Positions 24,014-35,134 of a stretch of DNA of 64,000 nt are shown here, in pieces. A program made the translations under genes and the position numbers. Numbering within the stretch: position 1 is the stretch's first letter; each line of letters opens with the position of its first letter. Source of the stretch: Blastochloris viridis (GTDB lineage: Bacteria > Pseudomonadota > Alphaproteobacteria > Rhizobiales > Xanthobacteraceae); contig NZ_CP012946.1 of NCBI RefSeq assembly GCF_001402875.1, positions 1,156,001 to 1,220,000 of the forward strand, given 5' to 3'. The notes beneath the pieces were generated by a model. It saw nothing but the letters and a program-made list of their open reading frames with translations, made no database searches and had not been told where the DNA came from.

Positions 24014-26251
24014 ATGGCCAAGAACGCCCGCGCCCGTGCCCCCGCCGTCGAGACGCAGCCCGAGGTGGCGACGGCGAGCGTCCAGCCGGCGGCGGAGCCG
24101 CAGCCCGAGGCGGAGACGCCGCTGTCGGAGCGGCCGGAGCGCTTCATCAACCGCGAACTGTCGTGGCTTGACTTCAATTGCCGCGTGCTGGCCGAGAGCG
24201 AGAACGCCCAGCACCCGATCCTGGAGCGGCTGCGCTTCCTGTCGATCTCGGCCAACAATCTCGACGAGTTCTTCATGGTGCGCGTCGCCGGCCTCAAGGG
24301 CCAGGAGCGGGCCGGCATCACCGACAACAGCCCGGACGGGCTGACGCTGCGCGAGCAGCTCGACCGCATCGGCCTTGAGGTCGCCCGGCTGTCGGCCGAG
24401 CAGCAGCAGCGCTGGCGCGAGCTTCGGCAGGAGCTGCGCCAGGTCGGCGTCAACCTGGTCGAGAGCGACGGCGTGACCAAAGCCGAGCGCGGCTGGCTGG
24501 AGGACTATTTCCTCCGCCACGTCTTTCCGGTGCTGACGCCGCTGGCGATCGACCCGGCGCACCCGTTCCCGTTCATCCCCAATCTCGGCTTCTCGCTGGC
24601 GCTGCAGCTGGGCGCCCCGGATGGCTCGCGGCCGCTGACCGCGCTGATCCGCGCCCCCAACAAGATCGACCGCTTCATCAAGATGCCCGATTTCGGCGAC
24701 GTCGGCTCCACCCGCTTCATCGCGCTGGAGACGGTGATGGGCATGTTCATCGGCCGGCTGTTCCCGGGCTACGTGGTCAACGGCCAGGGCGCGTTCCGGG
24801 TGATCCGCGACAGCGACCTCGAAGTGGAGGAGGAGGCCGAGGACCTCGTCCGCCTGTTTGAAACCGCGCTCAAGCAGCGCCGCCGCGGTTCCGTGATCCG
24901 GCTGGAGATGGAGGCCTCGACCCCCAAGGCGCTGCGCAGCTTCATCCAGCGCGCGCTCGGCGTCGAGGACGGCGAGACCTTCCTGGTCGACGGCGCGCTC
25001 GCCATCACCGACCTGTCGCAGATCGTGGCGCTGGACAAGCCGGCGCTGAAGTTCCCGCCGTTCAACCCGCGCTTTCCCGAGCGCATCCGCGACCATGGCG
25101 GTGATTGCTTCGCCGCCATCCGCAAGAAGGACCTGATCGTCCACCATCCGTATGAGTCGTTCGACGTGGTGGTGCAGTTCCTCAACCAGGCCGCCGCCGA
25201 CCCCAACGTGGTGGCGATCAAGCAGACGCTCTACCGCACCTCCGCCAACAGCCCGATCGTCAAGGCGCTGGCGGAGGCAGCGGAGGCCGGCAAGTCGGTC
25301 ACCGCGCTGGTCGAGCTCAAGGCGCGCTTCGACGAGGAGGCCAACATCCGCTGGGCGCGCGACCTGGAGCGCGCCGGCGTGCAGGTGGTGTTCGGCTTCA
25401 TCGAGCTGAAGACCCACGCCAAATTGTCGCTGGTGGTGCGGCGCGAGGGCGGGGCGCTGACGTCCTACTGCCACGTCGGCACCGGCAACTATCACCCGAT
25501 CACCGCGCGCATCTACACCGACCTGTCGTTCTTCACCGCCGACCCGGTGTTCGCCCGCGACGTCGCCCGCATCTTCAACTTCGTCACCGGCTATGCCGAG
25601 CCGCAGGAGCTGGAGCGCATGGCGGTGTCGCCGGTGACGCTGAAGAAGACCATCCTCGATCACATCGCCAAGGAGGCCGCCTATGCCAAGGCCGGCCGGC
25701 CGGCGGCGATCTGGGGCAAGATGAACGCACTGGTCGACCCCGAGGTGATCGACGCGCTCTATGCCGCCAGCCAGGCCGGCGTCACCGTCGATCTGGTGGT
25801 GCGCGGCATCTGCTGCCTGCGCCCCGGCGTGCCGGGCCTGTCCGACAACATCCAGGTGAAGTCGATCATCGGCCGCTTCCTGGAGCACTCCCGCATCTAT
25901 TGCTTCGGCAACGGCCACGGCCTGCCGCACCCGAAGGCGGCGGTCTATATCTCCTCCGCCGACATGATGCCGCGCAATCTCGACCGCCGGGTCGAGGCGC
26001 TGTGTCCGATCCTCAACCCGACCGTGCACGAGCAGGTGCTCGACCAGATCATGGTGGCGAACCTGATGGACAACGAGCAGAGCTGGCGGGTCTTGCCCAA
26101 TGGAAGCTCCGAACGCATCATCCGCCCGGCCGACGAGGAGCCGTTCAACGCCCATCGCTACTTCATGACCAACCCGAGTCTGTCCGGCCGTGGAAAGTCC
26201 CTCGAAGCAACCGCTCCGCGCACCCTCACGCGCCGAATCTCCCGTGCCTAA
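24014..26251 (+). CDS. ppk: polyphosphate kinase 1
   Basis: A 745-residue PPK1 with all four domains: an Ala/Glu-rich N-terminal extension (1-40), N domain ([14 protein letters not shown], 41-54), middle domain, and two phospholipase D-like C domains. The autophosphorylated histidine is H468 in [13 protein letters not shown], and the second active-site histidine is H625 in FLEHSRIY. It makes polyphosphate reversibly from ATP. The start at 24014 has GGAGAAGCC upstream. The stop overlaps ppx, so synthesis and hydrolysis of polyphosphate are coupled in one transcript, as in many Proteobacteria. Confidence 0.95.
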   Translation: MAKNARARAPAVETQPEVATASVQPAAEPQPEAETPLSERPERFINRELSWLDFNCRVLAESENAQHPILERLRFLSISANNLDEFFMVRVAGLKGQERAGITDNSPDGLTLREQLDRIGLEVARLSAEQQQRWRELRQELRQVGVNLVESDGVTKAERGWLEDYFLRHVFPVLTPLAIDPAHPFPFIPNLGFSLALQLGAPDGSRPLTALIRAPNKIDRFIKMPDFGDVGSTRFIALETVMGMFIGRLFPGYVVNGQGAFRVIRDSDLEVEEEAEDLVRLFETALKQRRRGSVIRLEMEASTPKALRSFIQRALGVEDGETFLVDGALAITDLSQIVALDKPALKFPPFNPRFPERIRDHGGDCFAAIRKKDLIVHHPYESFDVVVQFLNQAAADPNVVAIKQTLYRTSANSPIVKALAEAAEAGKSVTALVELKARFDEEANIRWARDLERAGVQVVFGFIELKTHAKLSLVVRREGGALTSYCHVGTGNYHPITARIYTDLSFFTADPVFARDVARIFNFVTGYAEPQELERMAVSPVTLKKTILDHIAKEAAYAKAGRPAAIWGKMNALVDPEVIDALYAASQAGVTVDLVVRGICCLRPGVPGLSDNIQVKSIIGRFLEHSRIYCFGNGHGLPHPKAAVYISSADMMPRNLDRRVEALCPILNPTVHEQVLDQIMVANLMDNEQSWRVLPNGSSERIIRPADEEPFNAHRYFMTNPSLSGRGKSLEATAPRTLTRRISRA

Positions 26252-27770
26252 ATTGGCAGCAGCCTCCGAAATCGCCCGCGGCCGGCTGTCGATGGGGCCG
26301 CCGATCGCGGTGATCGACATCGGCTCCAACTCGGTGCGGCTGGTGGTCTACGAGGCGGTTTCGCGCTCGCCGACCCCGGTGTTCAACGAAAAGGTGCTGT
26401 GCGGCCTCGGCCGCAACGTCGCCACCACCGGCCGGCTCGACGTCGATGCGGTAGACAAGGCGTTGGCGGCGCTGAAGCGGTTCCGCGCGCTGTGCGACAC
26501 GCTGCGGGCCGACCGGGTGCATGTGCTGGCCACCGCTGCGGCGCGCGATGCCGCCAACGGGCCGGAGTTCATCGACCGCGCCCGCGACATCTGCCGCGTC
26601 GACGTCGAGCTGCTGTCCGGCAAGCGCGAAGCCAAGCTGGCCGCGCTCGGCGTCATCTCCGGCACCTACCGGCCGAGCGGGGTGGTGGGCGACCTCGGCG
26701 GCGGCTCGCTGGAACTCGCCGACATCGACGGCCACCGCGTCGGCGCCGGCGTCACCTTGCCGCTCGGCGGCCTCGCGTTGCAGGACATCTCGGGCCGCTC
26801 GGTCAAGAAGGCGGAGAAGATCGTGCGCGAGGCGCTGGCCGGCGTTCCCCAGCTCGACGAGCTGGCCGGCCGCACCTTCTACGCCGTCGGCGGCACCTGG
26901 CGGGCGCTGGCCAAGCTGCACATGGAGCAGCGCGGCTATCCACTGCACGTCATGCACGGCTACACCCTTCCCACCCGCGCGATGGTGGAGTTCTGCCGGC
27001 TGCTGCAGCGCGCCGATCCCTCGACGTTGTCGAAGATCGAGGCGGTGTCGGACGCGCGGCGCGCGCTGCTGCCCTACGGCGCGGTGGTGCTGGAGCACAT
27101 TCTGCGGCTCGGCAAGCCGTACGAGGTGATGGTCTCCGCGCTCGGCGTGCGCGAGGGGCTGCTGTTCTCGCTGCTGCCGGAGGAGGAGCAGCGGCTCGAC
27201 CCGCTGCTGGCCGCGGCGGAGGACCTCAACCAGCTGCGCTCGCGCTCGCCGCGCCACGGCCGCGACCTCGCGGCGTGGTCGGACCGCTTCATGGCCTCGA
27301 CCGGCTTCGAGGAGACCGCCGAGGAGACCCGGCTACGACGGGCGGCGTGCCTGCTCGCCGACATCGGTTGGCGCGCCCACCCCGATTATCGCGGCGAGCA
27401 ATCGCTCAACATCATCGCCCATGCCGCCTTCGTCGGCATCGACCACACCGCGCGGGCGTTCCTGGCGCTGGCGGTCTATTTCCGCCACGCCGGGCTGTCG
27501 GAGGACGGGCTGTCGCCGCAATTGCGCGAGCTGGCCTCGCCGCAGGCGCTCGACCACGCCCGTATCCTCGGCGCCTCGATGCGGGTGGCCTATCTGGTAT
27601 CGGCGGCGATGCCGGACGTGCTGCCGCGGGCGCCGCTGGAGGTGGTGCATGGCAAGCTGGTGCTGCGGCTCGACGGCGAACTCGCCGACCTTGCCGGTGA
27701 CCGGCTGCTGGGCCGGGTGCGCACCCTGGCCAAGCTGATCGGCCGCGAGCCAGTGATCGCGGCGGGGTAG
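26244..27770 (+). CDS. ppx: exopolyphosphatase / guanosine pentaphosphate phosphatase
   Basis: A roughly 508-residue Ppx/GppA protein of the ASKHA fold. Motifs are [16 protein letters not shown] at the start of domain I, the catalytic region ATAAARDA and [11 protein letters not shown], then a C-terminal HD-like helical region. It removes terminal phosphates from polyphosphate. The start is uncertain: GTG at 26244 overlaps the ppk stop by 8 bases and is preferred; GTG at 26190 (62-base overlap) and ATG at 26292 are alternatives and none has a clear Shine-Dalgarno. Whatever the start, it is translated in a frame overlapping ppk. Confidence 0.92.
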   Translation: MPKLAAASEIARGRLSMGPPIAVIDIGSNSVRLVVYEAVSRSPTPVFNEKVLCGLGRNVATTGRLDVDAVDKALAALKRFRALCDTLRADRVHVLATAAARDAANGPEFIDRARDICRVDVELLSGKREAKLAALGVISGTYRPSGVVGDLGGGSLELADIDGHRVGAGVTLPLGGLALQDISGRSVKKAEKIVREALAGVPQLDELAGRTFYAVGGTWRALAKLHMEQRGYPLHVMHGYTLPTRAMVEFCRLLQRADPSTLSKIEAVSDARRALLPYGAVVLEHILRLGKPYEVMVSALGVREGLLFSLLPEEEQRLDPLLAAAEDLNQLRSRSPRHGRDLAAWSDRFMASTGFEETAEETRLRRAACLLADIGWRAHPDYRGEQSLNIIAHAAFVGIDHTARAFLALAVYFRHAGLSEDGLSPQLRELASPQALDHARILGASMRVAYLVSAAMPDVLPRAPLEVVHGKLVLRLDGELADLAGDRLLGRVRTLAKLIGREPVIAAG

Positions 27771-27827
27771 GGCTCAATTGCCGCGTCGGGCGAAATAAGA
27801 CGCAGCTGGGATTTATGGCTCGTCTCT

Positions 27828-27949
27828 CGTCGTCCCGGCCAAGCGCCTGGATGCATCGCATCCGGCGCGCGAGCCGGGACCGTTCGCACGACCAACGCCT
27901 TTTTCTGCTCGTCATCCCGGCTCGGCGCCGCGCCGTCCGGGATGACGAG
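27828..27949. repeat. dispersed repeat, family C copy 1, with adjoining palindrome
   Basis: GTCGTCCCGGCCAAGCG at 27829 and the following 45 bases align with the copy at 40865 (GCATCCGGCGCGCGAGCCGG versus GCATCCGCCGCGCGACCCGG). Directly after it, CTCGTCATCCCGG (27908-27920) pairs perfectly with CCGGGATGACGAG (27937-27949). The block fills the gap between convergent ppx and rnd and may end both transcripts. Confidence 0.65.
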
Positions 27950-27952
27950 TTC

Positions 27953-29155
27953 TTATGGGTCGGCAGGCGTCGGCGGAGAGCCCGCCTCACTCGCTCCGCC
28001 GTTGTCCGGCTTGTCCACCGTCACCACGCGGCCGCGGTCGATCGCCAAGGCGAGGCGGCCGTGCTTGAGGGCGAGCGCCTTGTCGCCGAACAGCTCGCGC
28101 CGCCAGCCGCGCAGGGCGGCGACGTCGGCCTCGTCGTCCGAGGCGATATGTTCGAGGTCGTCCACCGTCGCGATCACCTTCGCCGCGACGGCGTGGCGCT
28201 CGGCGGTCATGCGCAGCAGCACCTTGAGCAGTTCCACCGTGGCCTGGGCGCCGTTGCTCGGCGTCCGGTCGCGCTCGATGCGCGGCAGCGTCTTGGGGTC
28301 GCGGGCGAGGCCGCGCTTCACCGTCTCCAGGATGGCCAGGCCCCAGGCCGAGCGCTCGAACCCCTTGGGCAGCGAGCGCAGCTGGCCGAGCGCCTCCGGC
28401 GTGACCGGCTGCTGGATGGCGATCTCGCCGATCACCTCGTCCTTCATCACCCGCGAGCGCGGCACGTCGCGCGACTGCGCCTCGCGGTCGCGCCACTCGG
28501 CGACCTCGATCAGGACGCCGAGCTCGCGCGGCTTGCGTACCCGCGTCTTCAGCCGGTGCCAGGCGTCGACCGGGTCCTGGCGGTAGGTGTCCGGCGAGGT
28601 CAGCACCGCCATCTCCTCGGCCACCCAGTCGCTGCGGCCGCGCTTTTCCAGGTCGCGCAGCAGGCGCTGATAGACGTCGCGGAGGTGGGTGACGTCGGCC
28701 TCGGCATAGGTGATCTGCGCCGGGCTCAACGGCCGGCGCGACCAGTCGGTGAAGCGCGAGGACTTGTCGATGACGTGGCCGGTCAGGCGCTGGACCAACT
28801 GGTCGTAGGACACCGAATCGCCGTGGCCGAGCACCATGGCGGCGATCTGGGTGTCGAACACCGGGTGGGGAATCATCTTGGCGCGGTGCCAGATGATCTC
28901 GATGTCCTGGCGGCCGGCGTGGAACACCTTGACGATCGATTCATTGGCCATCAGCTCGAAAAAGCTAGATAGATCAATGCCATCGGCCAAGGTGTCAACC
29001 ACGACGGCCTCGTCTGGGCCGGCAAGCTGCACGACGCAGAGCTTGGGCCAGAACGTGGTCTCGCGGAGAAATTCGGTATCGACGGCAACGAACGGATGTG
29101 TGGCAAGCCGTGCGCAGACGTCGGCGAGGTCCCGGGTGGTCGAAATCAAATTCAT
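27953..29155 (-). CDS. rnd: ribonuclease D
   Basis: A 400-residue RNase D with the DEDDy exonuclease domain (about 1-170) and an HRDC domain (about 205-290). The four metal-binding acids and tyrosine are D26 and E28 (VDTEFLRE), D84 ([10 protein letters not shown]), Y150 and D154 (YAEADVTHL). It trims 3' ends of tRNA and other structured RNAs. The ATG at 29155 gives the exact family start [14 protein letters not shown]. It faces away from aspS across a 99-base region. Confidence 0.95.
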   Translation of the reverse strand: MNLISTTRDLADVCARLATHPFVAVDTEFLRETTFWPKLCVVQLAGPDEAVVVDTLADGIDLSSFFELMANESIVKVFHAGRQDIEIIWHRAKMIPHPVFDTQIAAMVLGHGDSVSYDQLVQRLTGHVIDKSSRFTDWSRRPLSPAQITYAEADVTHLRDVYQRLLRDLEKRGRSDWVAEEMAVLTSPDTYRQDPVDAWHRLKTRVRKPRELGVLIEVAEWRDREAQSRDVPRSRVMKDEVIGEIAIQQPVTPEALGQLRSLPKGFERSAWGLAILETVKRGLARDPKTLPRIERDRTPSNGAQATVELLKVLLRMTAERHAVAAKVIATVDDLEHIASDDEADVAALRGWRRELFGDKALALKHGRLALAIDRGRVVTVDKPDNGGASEAGSPPTPADP

Positions 29156-29254
29156 GGCGTTTCTATAGCGGAGTCGCGAGCCGGCTTGGAGTCAGTGCCT
29201 TGACAAGGCAGCCCCTGCATGTGCTCTACCCCCCGCTCCGTAAACGGATTTCCC

Positions 29255-31042
29255 ATGCATCGCTATCGCTCCCACACTTGTGGCGCGCTGCGCGCCTCCG
29301 ACATCGGCCAGACCGTCCGGCTTTCGGGCTGGTGCCATCGTATCCGCGACCATGGTGGCGTCCTGTTCATCGATCTGCGCGACCACTACGGCATCACGCA
29401 GGTGGTGGCCGATCCCGACAGCCCGGCCTTCAAGGCGGTGGAGCAGGCGCGCGCCGAGTGGGTGATCCGCGTCGACGGCCGGGTTCGCCCTCGGCCGACC
29501 GGCACCGAAAATCTTGAACTCGCCACCGGCGAGGTCGAGGTGTTCATCACCGAGCTGGAGGTGCTCGGCCCGGCCGGCGAGTTGCCGCTGCAGGTGTTCG
29601 GCGAGCAGGAATACCCCGAGGAGACCCGGCTGCGCTACCGCTTCCTCGACCTCAGGCGCGAGCGGCTGCACCGCAACATCATGCTGCGCGGCCAGGTGAT
29701 CGATTCGCTGCGCAACCGCATGAAGTCGCAGGGCTTCTTCGAGTTCCAGACCCCGATCCTCACCGCGTCCTCGCCGGAGGGCGCACGCGACTATCTGGTG
29801 CCGAGCCGTGTCCATCCCGGCAAGTTCTACGCCCTGCCGCAGGCGCCCCAGCAGTTCAAGCAGCTGCTCATGGTGGCGGGCTTCGATCGCTATTTCCAGA
29901 TCGCCCCCTGCTTCCGCGACGAGGACGCGCGAGCCGACCGCTCGCCGGGCGAGTTCTACCAGCTCGATATCGAGATGAGCTTCGTCACCCAGGACGACGT
30001 GTTCGCCTCGGTCGAGCCGGTGCTGCGCGGGGTGTTCGAGGAATTCGGCGACGGCAAGCCGGTGACGCAGAGCTTCCCGAAGATCCGCTATGCCGACGCC
30101 ATCAAGAGCTATGGCACCGACAAGCCGGACCTGCGCAACCCGATCAAGATGCAGAACGTCTCGGAGGCGTTCCGCGGCTCCGGCTTCAAGGTGTTCGCGC
30201 GCATCCTCAATGATGATCCCAAGGCCGAGGTGTGGGCTATTCCGGCGCCGAGCGGCGGCTCGCGCGCGTTCTGCGACCGCATGAACAGCTGGGCGCAAGG
30301 CGAGGGCCAGCCTGGCCTCGGCTACATCTTCTGGCGCGAGGGCGCCGGCGCCGGGCCGCTTGCCAACAATATCGGGCCGGAGCGCACGGCTGAGATCGCG
30401 GCGCAGCTCGGCCTGAAGGACGGCGATGCCTGCTTCTTCGTCGCCGGCCGGCCGGACAAGTTCTACAAGTTCGCCGGCGAGGCGCGCACCCGCGTCGGCA
30501 AGGATCTCGGCCTGATCGAGGAGAACCGCTTCGAGTTCTGCTGGATCACCGACTTCCCGATGTACGAGTGGAACGAGGACGACAAGAAGATCGACTTCTC
30601 GCACAATCCGTTCTCGATGCCGAACTTCGATCACGATGCCTTCCTGGCGCTCGACCCTGCCGACCAGGACACCGTGCTCGGCATCACCGCGTTCCAATAC
30701 GACATTGTCTGCAACGGCATCGAGCTGTCGTCTGGTGCCATCCGCAATCACCGCCCGGACGTGATGAAGAAGGCGTTCGCCGTCGCCGGCTACGGCGAGG
30801 AGACCATCATCGAGAAGTTCGGCGGCATGTACCGGGCGTTCCAGTATGGCGCGCCGCCGCACGGCGGCATCGCGCCGGGCGTCGACCGCATCGTCATGCT
30901 GCTGGCGGGCGAGAGCAATCTGCGCGAGGTGGTGCTGTTCCCGATGAACCAGCGCTGCGAGGACCTGTTGATGGGCGCGCCCTCGACGGTGACGGCCAAG
31001 CAGCTGCGTGAGTTGCACATTCGGCTGAACCTGCCGACCTGA
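29255..31042 (+). CDS. aspS: aspartyl-tRNA synthetase
   Basis: A 595-residue bacterial-type class II synthetase: N-terminal OB-fold anticodon domain (about 1-110), catalytic core with motif 2 ([19 protein letters not shown]) and motif 3 ([14 protein letters not shown]), and the bacterial GAD insertion (about 290-420). It charges tRNA-Asp; whether it also charges tRNA-Asn depends on the absence of AsnRS in the genome, which cannot be seen here. ATG at 29255 ([10 protein letters not shown]) is the family start, not the in-frame ATG at 29219. A hairpin follows the stop. Confidence 0.96.
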   Translation: MHRYRSHTCGALRASDIGQTVRLSGWCHRIRDHGGVLFIDLRDHYGITQVVADPDSPAFKAVEQARAEWVIRVDGRVRPRPTGTENLELATGEVEVFITELEVLGPAGELPLQVFGEQEYPEETRLRYRFLDLRRERLHRNIMLRGQVIDSLRNRMKSQGFFEFQTPILTASSPEGARDYLVPSRVHPGKFYALPQAPQQFKQLLMVAGFDRYFQIAPCFRDEDARADRSPGEFYQLDIEMSFVTQDDVFASVEPVLRGVFEEFGDGKPVTQSFPKIRYADAIKSYGTDKPDLRNPIKMQNVSEAFRGSGFKVFARILNDDPKAEVWAIPAPSGGSRAFCDRMNSWAQGEGQPGLGYIFWREGAGAGPLANNIGPERTAEIAAQLGLKDGDACFFVAGRPDKFYKFAGEARTRVGKDLGLIEENRFEFCWITDFPMYEWNEDDKKIDFSHNPFSMPNFDHDAFLALDPADQDTVLGITAFQYDIVCNGIELSSGAIRNHRPDVMKKAFAVAGYGEETIIEKFGGMYRAFQYGAPPHGGIAPGVDRIVMLLAGESNLREVVLFPMNQRCEDLLMGAPSTVTAKQLRELHIRLNLPT

Positions 31043-31070
31043 CCGCCGGCGATCAGCTTCGATCGATGCC

Positions 31071-31105
31071 AACGGCCCGACGCGGCGATCCCGCGCCGGG
31101 CCGTT
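31071..31105 (+). terminator. hairpin after aspS, probable terminator
   Basis: AACGGCCCG and CGGGCCGTT form the base of a 14-bp stem with one A-C mismatch and a short loop, 29 bases after the aspS stop. The tail (CGGCGTTTGAC) is only weakly T-rich, so termination efficiency is uncertain. Confidence 0.55.
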
Positions 31106-31417
31106 CGGCGTTTGACGGACTTTCGACAGGATTTGCTGCATAAGCGTCATCCATAGGCAGAATTGCCGTTCGAAAGTCGCCAATATCGGAGTTTTTCCGC
31201 GGGGCGCCAAATATTACATTGATTCGTAACATGCAACCTGCGCCTTGCGTGCGGGGCTTGAAACGTCGCGAAATCAATCGTTCGAGGCGGAGGTTCTTGC
31301 GGTTTTGCTATTTATGGTGGCAATTTGTGCCGATTTGCGGGTGCCGATGAAGTCTTAAGTCGGCATTAATTCGAATTTGGCTTTAATCCGGAGCTTAACA
31401 GCGCGGGGAAGGTCGAC
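31106..31417. other. AT-richer leader region of the EAL-domain gene
   Basis: These 312 bases hold no gene. Composition drops in GC compared with the flanks (for example CAAATATTACATTGATTCG near 31210 and GCTATTTATGG near 31310), which suits promoter DNA for the gene at 31418. I see no site I can name with confidence. Confidence 0.35.
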
Positions 31418-33037
31418 GTGAAGCGCGCGGCACGAAAACGAATAGCCGTGCTCTTCGCAGCGCTGTGCTGCGCGGGCTTGATCGCCTTCGGCATCGAGGC
31501 CGGCACCGACGTCATCCTCAGGGAGCGCGGCGCCGCCCAGGCCGCCCTGCAGGCCAAGGATATCCTCGTTCGTGCCGAGGCACGGCTGCACCGCTCGGCC
31601 GCCGCGCTCGCCGATCTCGTCGCCGGTGGCGTGAAGACCTGCCGCCAGGGCGACATCGAGGCAATGCGGCGGGCAGTCTACGCCACCACGCCGCTCAAGG
31701 AAGTCGCGCTGGTCGACGCCCAGGGCGCCGTGCTGTGCTCCCACCACGGCTTCGGCTCCGACCACCGCGGCATGACCGCGGAGCAGGCCATCGCCGGCAC
31801 CAGCCTCACCATGTCGATGGTGCGGTTCGGCGACGGCCAGGAGCCGGCGCTGCGGCTGCGCGTGGCGGTGGGGCAGCATTACCTCACGGTGCTGGTGCCG
31901 GCCGAGGTGTTCGAAACCGACGACGTCGCCGCCCCGGCCCAGGGGCTCGGTATCCGGCTGATGCTCGCCGGCGTGCCGACGGTGCTGCGCCCGCTGGGCG
32001 AGCCGGTCGACTCCGACGACGTGCAGGTCGCCACCGGTTCCGGCCAGTTTCCGGTCTCGGTTGAGATCGTCCGCACCATCGAGGGTCTGCGCGCCAACGC
32101 AGCGGGGCCGATCCTGTATTCGCGGGCGGGCGGCCTGTTCATCAGCACGCTGATCTTTGCGCTGGCGCTGTCGACGACGCGGCGGCGGCAGGACCCGGTG
32201 GATGATCTGCGTGCGGCGATCGATGCCGGGGAAATGGTTCCCTATTACCAGCCGGTGATGGACATCTCCTCCGGTCGCCTGATCGGCTGCGAGGTGCTGG
32301 TGCGCTGGCGCCGTCCCGATGGCGAGGTGGTGCCGCCGAGCAGCTTCATCCCGTTGGCGGAGACCTCGGGCCTGATCTTCGAGCTGACCAACCGCCTGAT
32401 GCGGACGGCGCGGGATGAGGTGGCGGCGGTCTATGCCACCCGGCCCAGCTTGAAGCTCGGCTTCAACGCCCACGCCGACCACTTCCTGAACGACCGCATC
32501 GTCGCCGACGTCGAGCAGGTGTTCGGTGGCTCGCCGATCCGGCTGTCTCAGATCATGCTGGAAGTGACGGAGCGAGCGCCGCTCGCCGATCTCAACGAGG
32601 CGCGGCGCACCATCGCGGCGCTGCAGGCGCTCGGCGTCAAGGTGGCGATCGACGACGTCGGCACCGGCCATGGCGGCCTCAACTATCTGCTCAAGCTCGG
32701 CGTCGACACCATCAAGATCGACAAGATGTTCATCGATGCGATCGGCACCGAGCGCTATTCGAACGCCATCATCGAGACGCTGGTGGAACTCAGCCGGACC
32801 ATGAAGATCGACGTCATCGCCGAGGGCGTCGAGACCTTCGACCAGGTCGAATATCTGCGGTCCCACGGCGTTCACATGGCCCAGGGTCACGTGTTCGCGC
32901 CGGCGCTGCCCGGCGGGGCCTTCCTGGACCTGTGCGAGGCGATGTGCCGCGATGCGGCCGTGCCGGTGGCGACGCACGGGCATAGCCGCGAGCCGATGCC
33001 CCGCTACATCTCCGCCCGCAATCGCCAGTTCAGCTGA
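31418..33037 (+). CDS. CSS-motif sensor EAL-domain cyclic-di-GMP phosphodiesterase
   Basis: A 539-residue membrane protein: a helix at about 9-28, a periplasmic CSS-motif sensor with C75 and C107-S108, a second helix at about 238-253, then a cytoplasmic EAL domain (about 262-510). Catalytic residues are kept: E292 in EVLVRW (EVL in place of EAL), N350, E382 in EVTER, D412-D413 in DDVGTG, K433 and E469 in AEGVET. It should hydrolyse cyclic-di-GMP to pGpG, with activity set by the redox state of the periplasmic cysteines, as known for E. coli PdeB/PdeC. GTG at 31418 has GGGAAGG five bases upstream. Confidence 0.9.
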   Translation: MKRAARKRIAVLFAALCCAGLIAFGIEAGTDVILRERGAAQAALQAKDILVRAEARLHRSAAALADLVAGGVKTCRQGDIEAMRRAVYATTPLKEVALVDAQGAVLCSHHGFGSDHRGMTAEQAIAGTSLTMSMVRFGDGQEPALRLRVAVGQHYLTVLVPAEVFETDDVAAPAQGLGIRLMLAGVPTVLRPLGEPVDSDDVQVATGSGQFPVSVEIVRTIEGLRANAAGPILYSRAGGLFISTLIFALALSTTRRRQDPVDDLRAAIDAGEMVPYYQPVMDISSGRLIGCEVLVRWRRPDGEVVPPSSFIPLAETSGLIFELTNRLMRTARDEVAAVYATRPSLKLGFNAHADHFLNDRIVADVEQVFGGSPIRLSQIMLEVTERAPLADLNEARRTIAALQALGVKVAIDDVGTGHGGLNYLLKLGVDTIKIDKMFIDAIGTERYSNAIIETLVELSRTMKIDVIAEGVETFDQVEYLRSHGVHMAQGHVFAPALPGGAFLDLCEAMCRDAAVPVATHGHSREPMPRYISARNRQFS

Positions 33038-33227
33038 CCGCGCCGGATCGCCGAACGCGGCTCGATCCGCGCCCCCGCGTTGACCACCGCCCCCTGATGC
33101 TGACGCACGGGGCCGTTGAAGCTTCGGGCCTCCGCCGGGCGCGGTCGGATCGGCGGTGGCTTCAAATGCATCGCCCCGGGCGCGGCAGGTGCCACGTCCG
33201 GGGCGAAATGCGGTGCCGAAGCTGGCG

Positions 33228-33611
33228 TCAGCGGCGGGCGCTCTTGCGGGGCGGCTGAAAGCCGACATAGTGGCCGTCAACGCAGCCCGACGGACCCTGG
33301 CGGAACGATCCGAACAGCGCATCGAAGCCGGTGCACGGGGTGGTCGCAGCGTGGATCAGCGCGACGGTGCCGACCGCCGCAACGCCGCCGGCGACCGCCG
33401 ACGCGGCCGCGGCGCCGCCGGCGCTGCTGGCGAAGGCCGTCGTGCCGCCCCAGCCATTGTAGAGGCCGACGCCGACCAGGGTGCCGACCACCGCGCCGGT
33501 GCCGATCAGCGCCGGGGTGCGCTCGTCATAACCACGGTCGCCGGCCGAGGCGGCGGTGGCGGTGACAGCGAGGGCGGCGGCGGCCGAAACAGCGATGAAA
33601 GCCTTACGCAT
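33228..33611 (-). CDS. small secreted or membrane-associated Gly/Ala-rich protein, unknown function
   Basis: A 127-residue protein that I cannot assign. It has a clear signal peptide (MRKAFIAVSAAAALAVTATAASA, cut after ASA near residue 23), then a Gly/Ala-rich middle (LIGTGAVVGTLVGVGLYNG and AGGAAAASAVAGG) with glycine-zipper character that could insert in a membrane, and a C-terminal part with two cysteines (TPCTGFDALFGSF, SGCVDGHY). The ATG at 33611 is chosen over 33623 because it begins the signal peptide. It stands alone, with the large EAL gene convergent on its downstream side. Confidence 0.75.
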   Translation of the reverse strand: MRKAFIAVSAAAALAVTATAASAGDRGYDERTPALIGTGAVVGTLVGVGLYNGWGGTTAFASSAGGAAAASAVAGGVAAVGTVALIHAATTPCTGFDALFGSFRQGPSGCVDGHYVGFQPPRKSARR

Positions 33612-33967
33612 TGCGATCTCCATTTACAGAATAGTGGTCCGATCTCTTGCCTAAATAAGTTGCGTTTAAGCCAACAGTCGCTAGCCGCTCGCAATCATGG
33701 CAAGAAAAAGGCACGTCATATTGTTGCGTCGATGCTGGAACACAAGTGTTCTTGCGTTCGCGCAACAAGGAACATGGCCGAACTTTCCGATTTGATAACG
33801 CGATATCCGGCGTATCCGTTTAAGTTTCTGGTCGATTATTTGTTTCATGAAAATTGTCGACGGTGCGCCGGCGCCTGCCGTGGCGACGGCGGCCTTGCCG
33901 GGTGGCCGGCAACGCCGGCCTAGGCGCGGTGTTCCGCAAACCCGGCTCCCGACTTGTGGGCGGTGCC
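33612..33967. other. non-coding gap upstream of a small secreted protein gene
   Basis: These 356 bases hold no supported gene. The stretch 33640-33850 is AT-rich for this genome (TTTGATAACGCG, GATTATTTGTTTCATG) and should contain the promoter of the minus-strand gene at 33611. The last 120 bases before 33968 are GC-rich and include no terminator I can defend for lrgB. Confidence 0.35.
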
Positions 33968-34684
33968 CTAACGCAGCAGCAGCACCAGCAGCGGCACCAG
34001 CATCGCGGTGATGAGGCCGTTGAGCCCCATGGCGATGCCGGCGAAGGTGCCGGCCACCTCGTTGTCCTGGAACGCGCGCGCGGTGCCGATGCCGTGGGCG
34101 GATAGCCCGATGGCGAAGCCGCGCGCGGCGCGGTGGCGGACGCCGGCGAGGTCGAGCACCGGCTTGGCCATGATTGCGCCGAGAATACCGGTGGTGATCA
34201 CCAGCACCGCGGCCAGCGCCGGATCGGCGCCGATGGTGTCGGCGACGCCCATGGCGATGGCGGCGGTAACCGATTTCGGCGCCAGCGCCAGCGCGATCTG
34301 CTCGGGCAGGCCGAGCAGCAGCGCCAGCCCCACCGCCGAGACGATCGCCACCACGCCGCCAACCAGCAGCGCCACCGCCATCGGCAGGATCGAGCGGCGC
34401 ACCAGCGGCCATTGCCGGAACAGTGGCACCGCCAGCGCCACCGTGGCCGGGCCGAGCAGGAAGTGGACGAACTGCGCCCCGGCGAAATAGGTCGGGAACG
34501 AGGTTCCGGTCGCCGCCAGCAGCGCCGACACCATCGCGATCGCCAGCGGCACCGGGTGGGCGAGGGGGTGGCGGCCGAGCGCGTGCGAGGCCCGCTCGGC
34601 GATGGCGTAGGCCACCAGCGTCGCGGTCAGCCACAGCAGTGGGCCGCCGGAGAGATAGATCCACAGGTCGACGACGGTGATCAC
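33968..34684 (-). CDS. lrgB: LrgB/CidB-family membrane protein
   Basis: A 238-residue membrane protein of the LrgB family with about seven helices and the conserved core LAPKSVTAAIAMGVADTIG and SAHGIGTARAFQDNE. The family acts with LrgA/CidA in control of murein hydrolase activity in Gram-positives, and some members move pyruvate or glycolate; the Gram-negative role is open. GTG at 34684 overlaps the lrgA stop as GTGA, which defines the start. It is the second gene of an lrgA-lrgB pair. Confidence 0.88.
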   Translation of the reverse strand: MITVVDLWIYLSGGPLLWLTATLVAYAIAERASHALGRHPLAHPVPLAIAMVSALLAATGTSFPTYFAGAQFVHFLLGPATVALAVPLFRQWPLVRRSILPMAVALLVGGVVAIVSAVGLALLLGLPEQIALALAPKSVTAAIAMGVADTIGADPALAAVLVITTGILGAIMAKPVLDLAGVRHRAARGFAIGLSAHGIGTARAFQDNEVAGTFAGIAMGLNGLITAMLVPLLVLLLR

Positions 34685-35061
34685 GCCGCGGCCTCCGGGC
34701 CGGGTGCCGGCGGGGGGCCCGGCTCGGCGCGGCGCGCCAAAGCCTGGAACACCCGGCCGGTGACGACCATGGCGATGACGGTCGAGACCACCAGCACCAC
34801 CGCGAGCTTGAGGCCGCTGTCGGCGAGCAGACCGTATTGCTGGACGATGCCGACTCCGGCTGGCACGAACATCAGCGACATGTTGCGCAAGATGGTGTCG
34901 GCGGTGTCGCCGACCGCGTCGGGAACGCGGCCGCGCACGGCGAGAATGGCGAGCAGCAGCGCCATGCCGGCGACCGGGCCGGGCACTGGGGCGTGGACAA
35001 AGCGAACCGCGGTTTCGCCGGCGAGTTGACAGAGCAGCAGAAGGGCGCAGGCTTCGATCAT
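34681..35061 (-). CDS. lrgA: LrgA/CidA-family membrane protein
   Basis: A 126-residue protein with four hydrophobic segments and the LrgA pattern (PVPGPVAGMALLLAIL, LFVPAGVGIVQQY seen as LMFVPAGVGIVQQY). LrgA/CidA proteins are small holin-like partners of LrgB. A Pro-rich cytoplasmic tail (GPPPAPGPEAAA) follows the last helix. The stop overlaps the lrgB start, so the two are translationally coupled. The divergent ceramidase-like gene starts 73 bases away, and both promoters must share this short region. Confidence 0.88.
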   Translation of the reverse strand: MIEACALLLLCQLAGETAVRFVHAPVPGPVAGMALLLAILAVRGRVPDAVGDTADTILRNMSLMFVPAGVGIVQQYGLLADSGLKLAVVLVVSTVIAMVVTGRVFQALARRAEPGPPPAPGPEAAA

Positions 35062-35134
35062 CGGCTTTCAGGGGCGTGAGGACGTCGTCCTCTATAGCAG
35101 CCGGTGCCGAGCGGGCGCAGCGGGGCGGATCACG

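Noticed and set aside
22952..26329. Very long open frames opposite ppk, nrdJ (44175-46742) and rne (57458-60226)
   Set aside because: They are antisense to clear protein families, rich in Arg, His, Gln or Leu-Asp runs, and result from the high GC third positions of the real genes.
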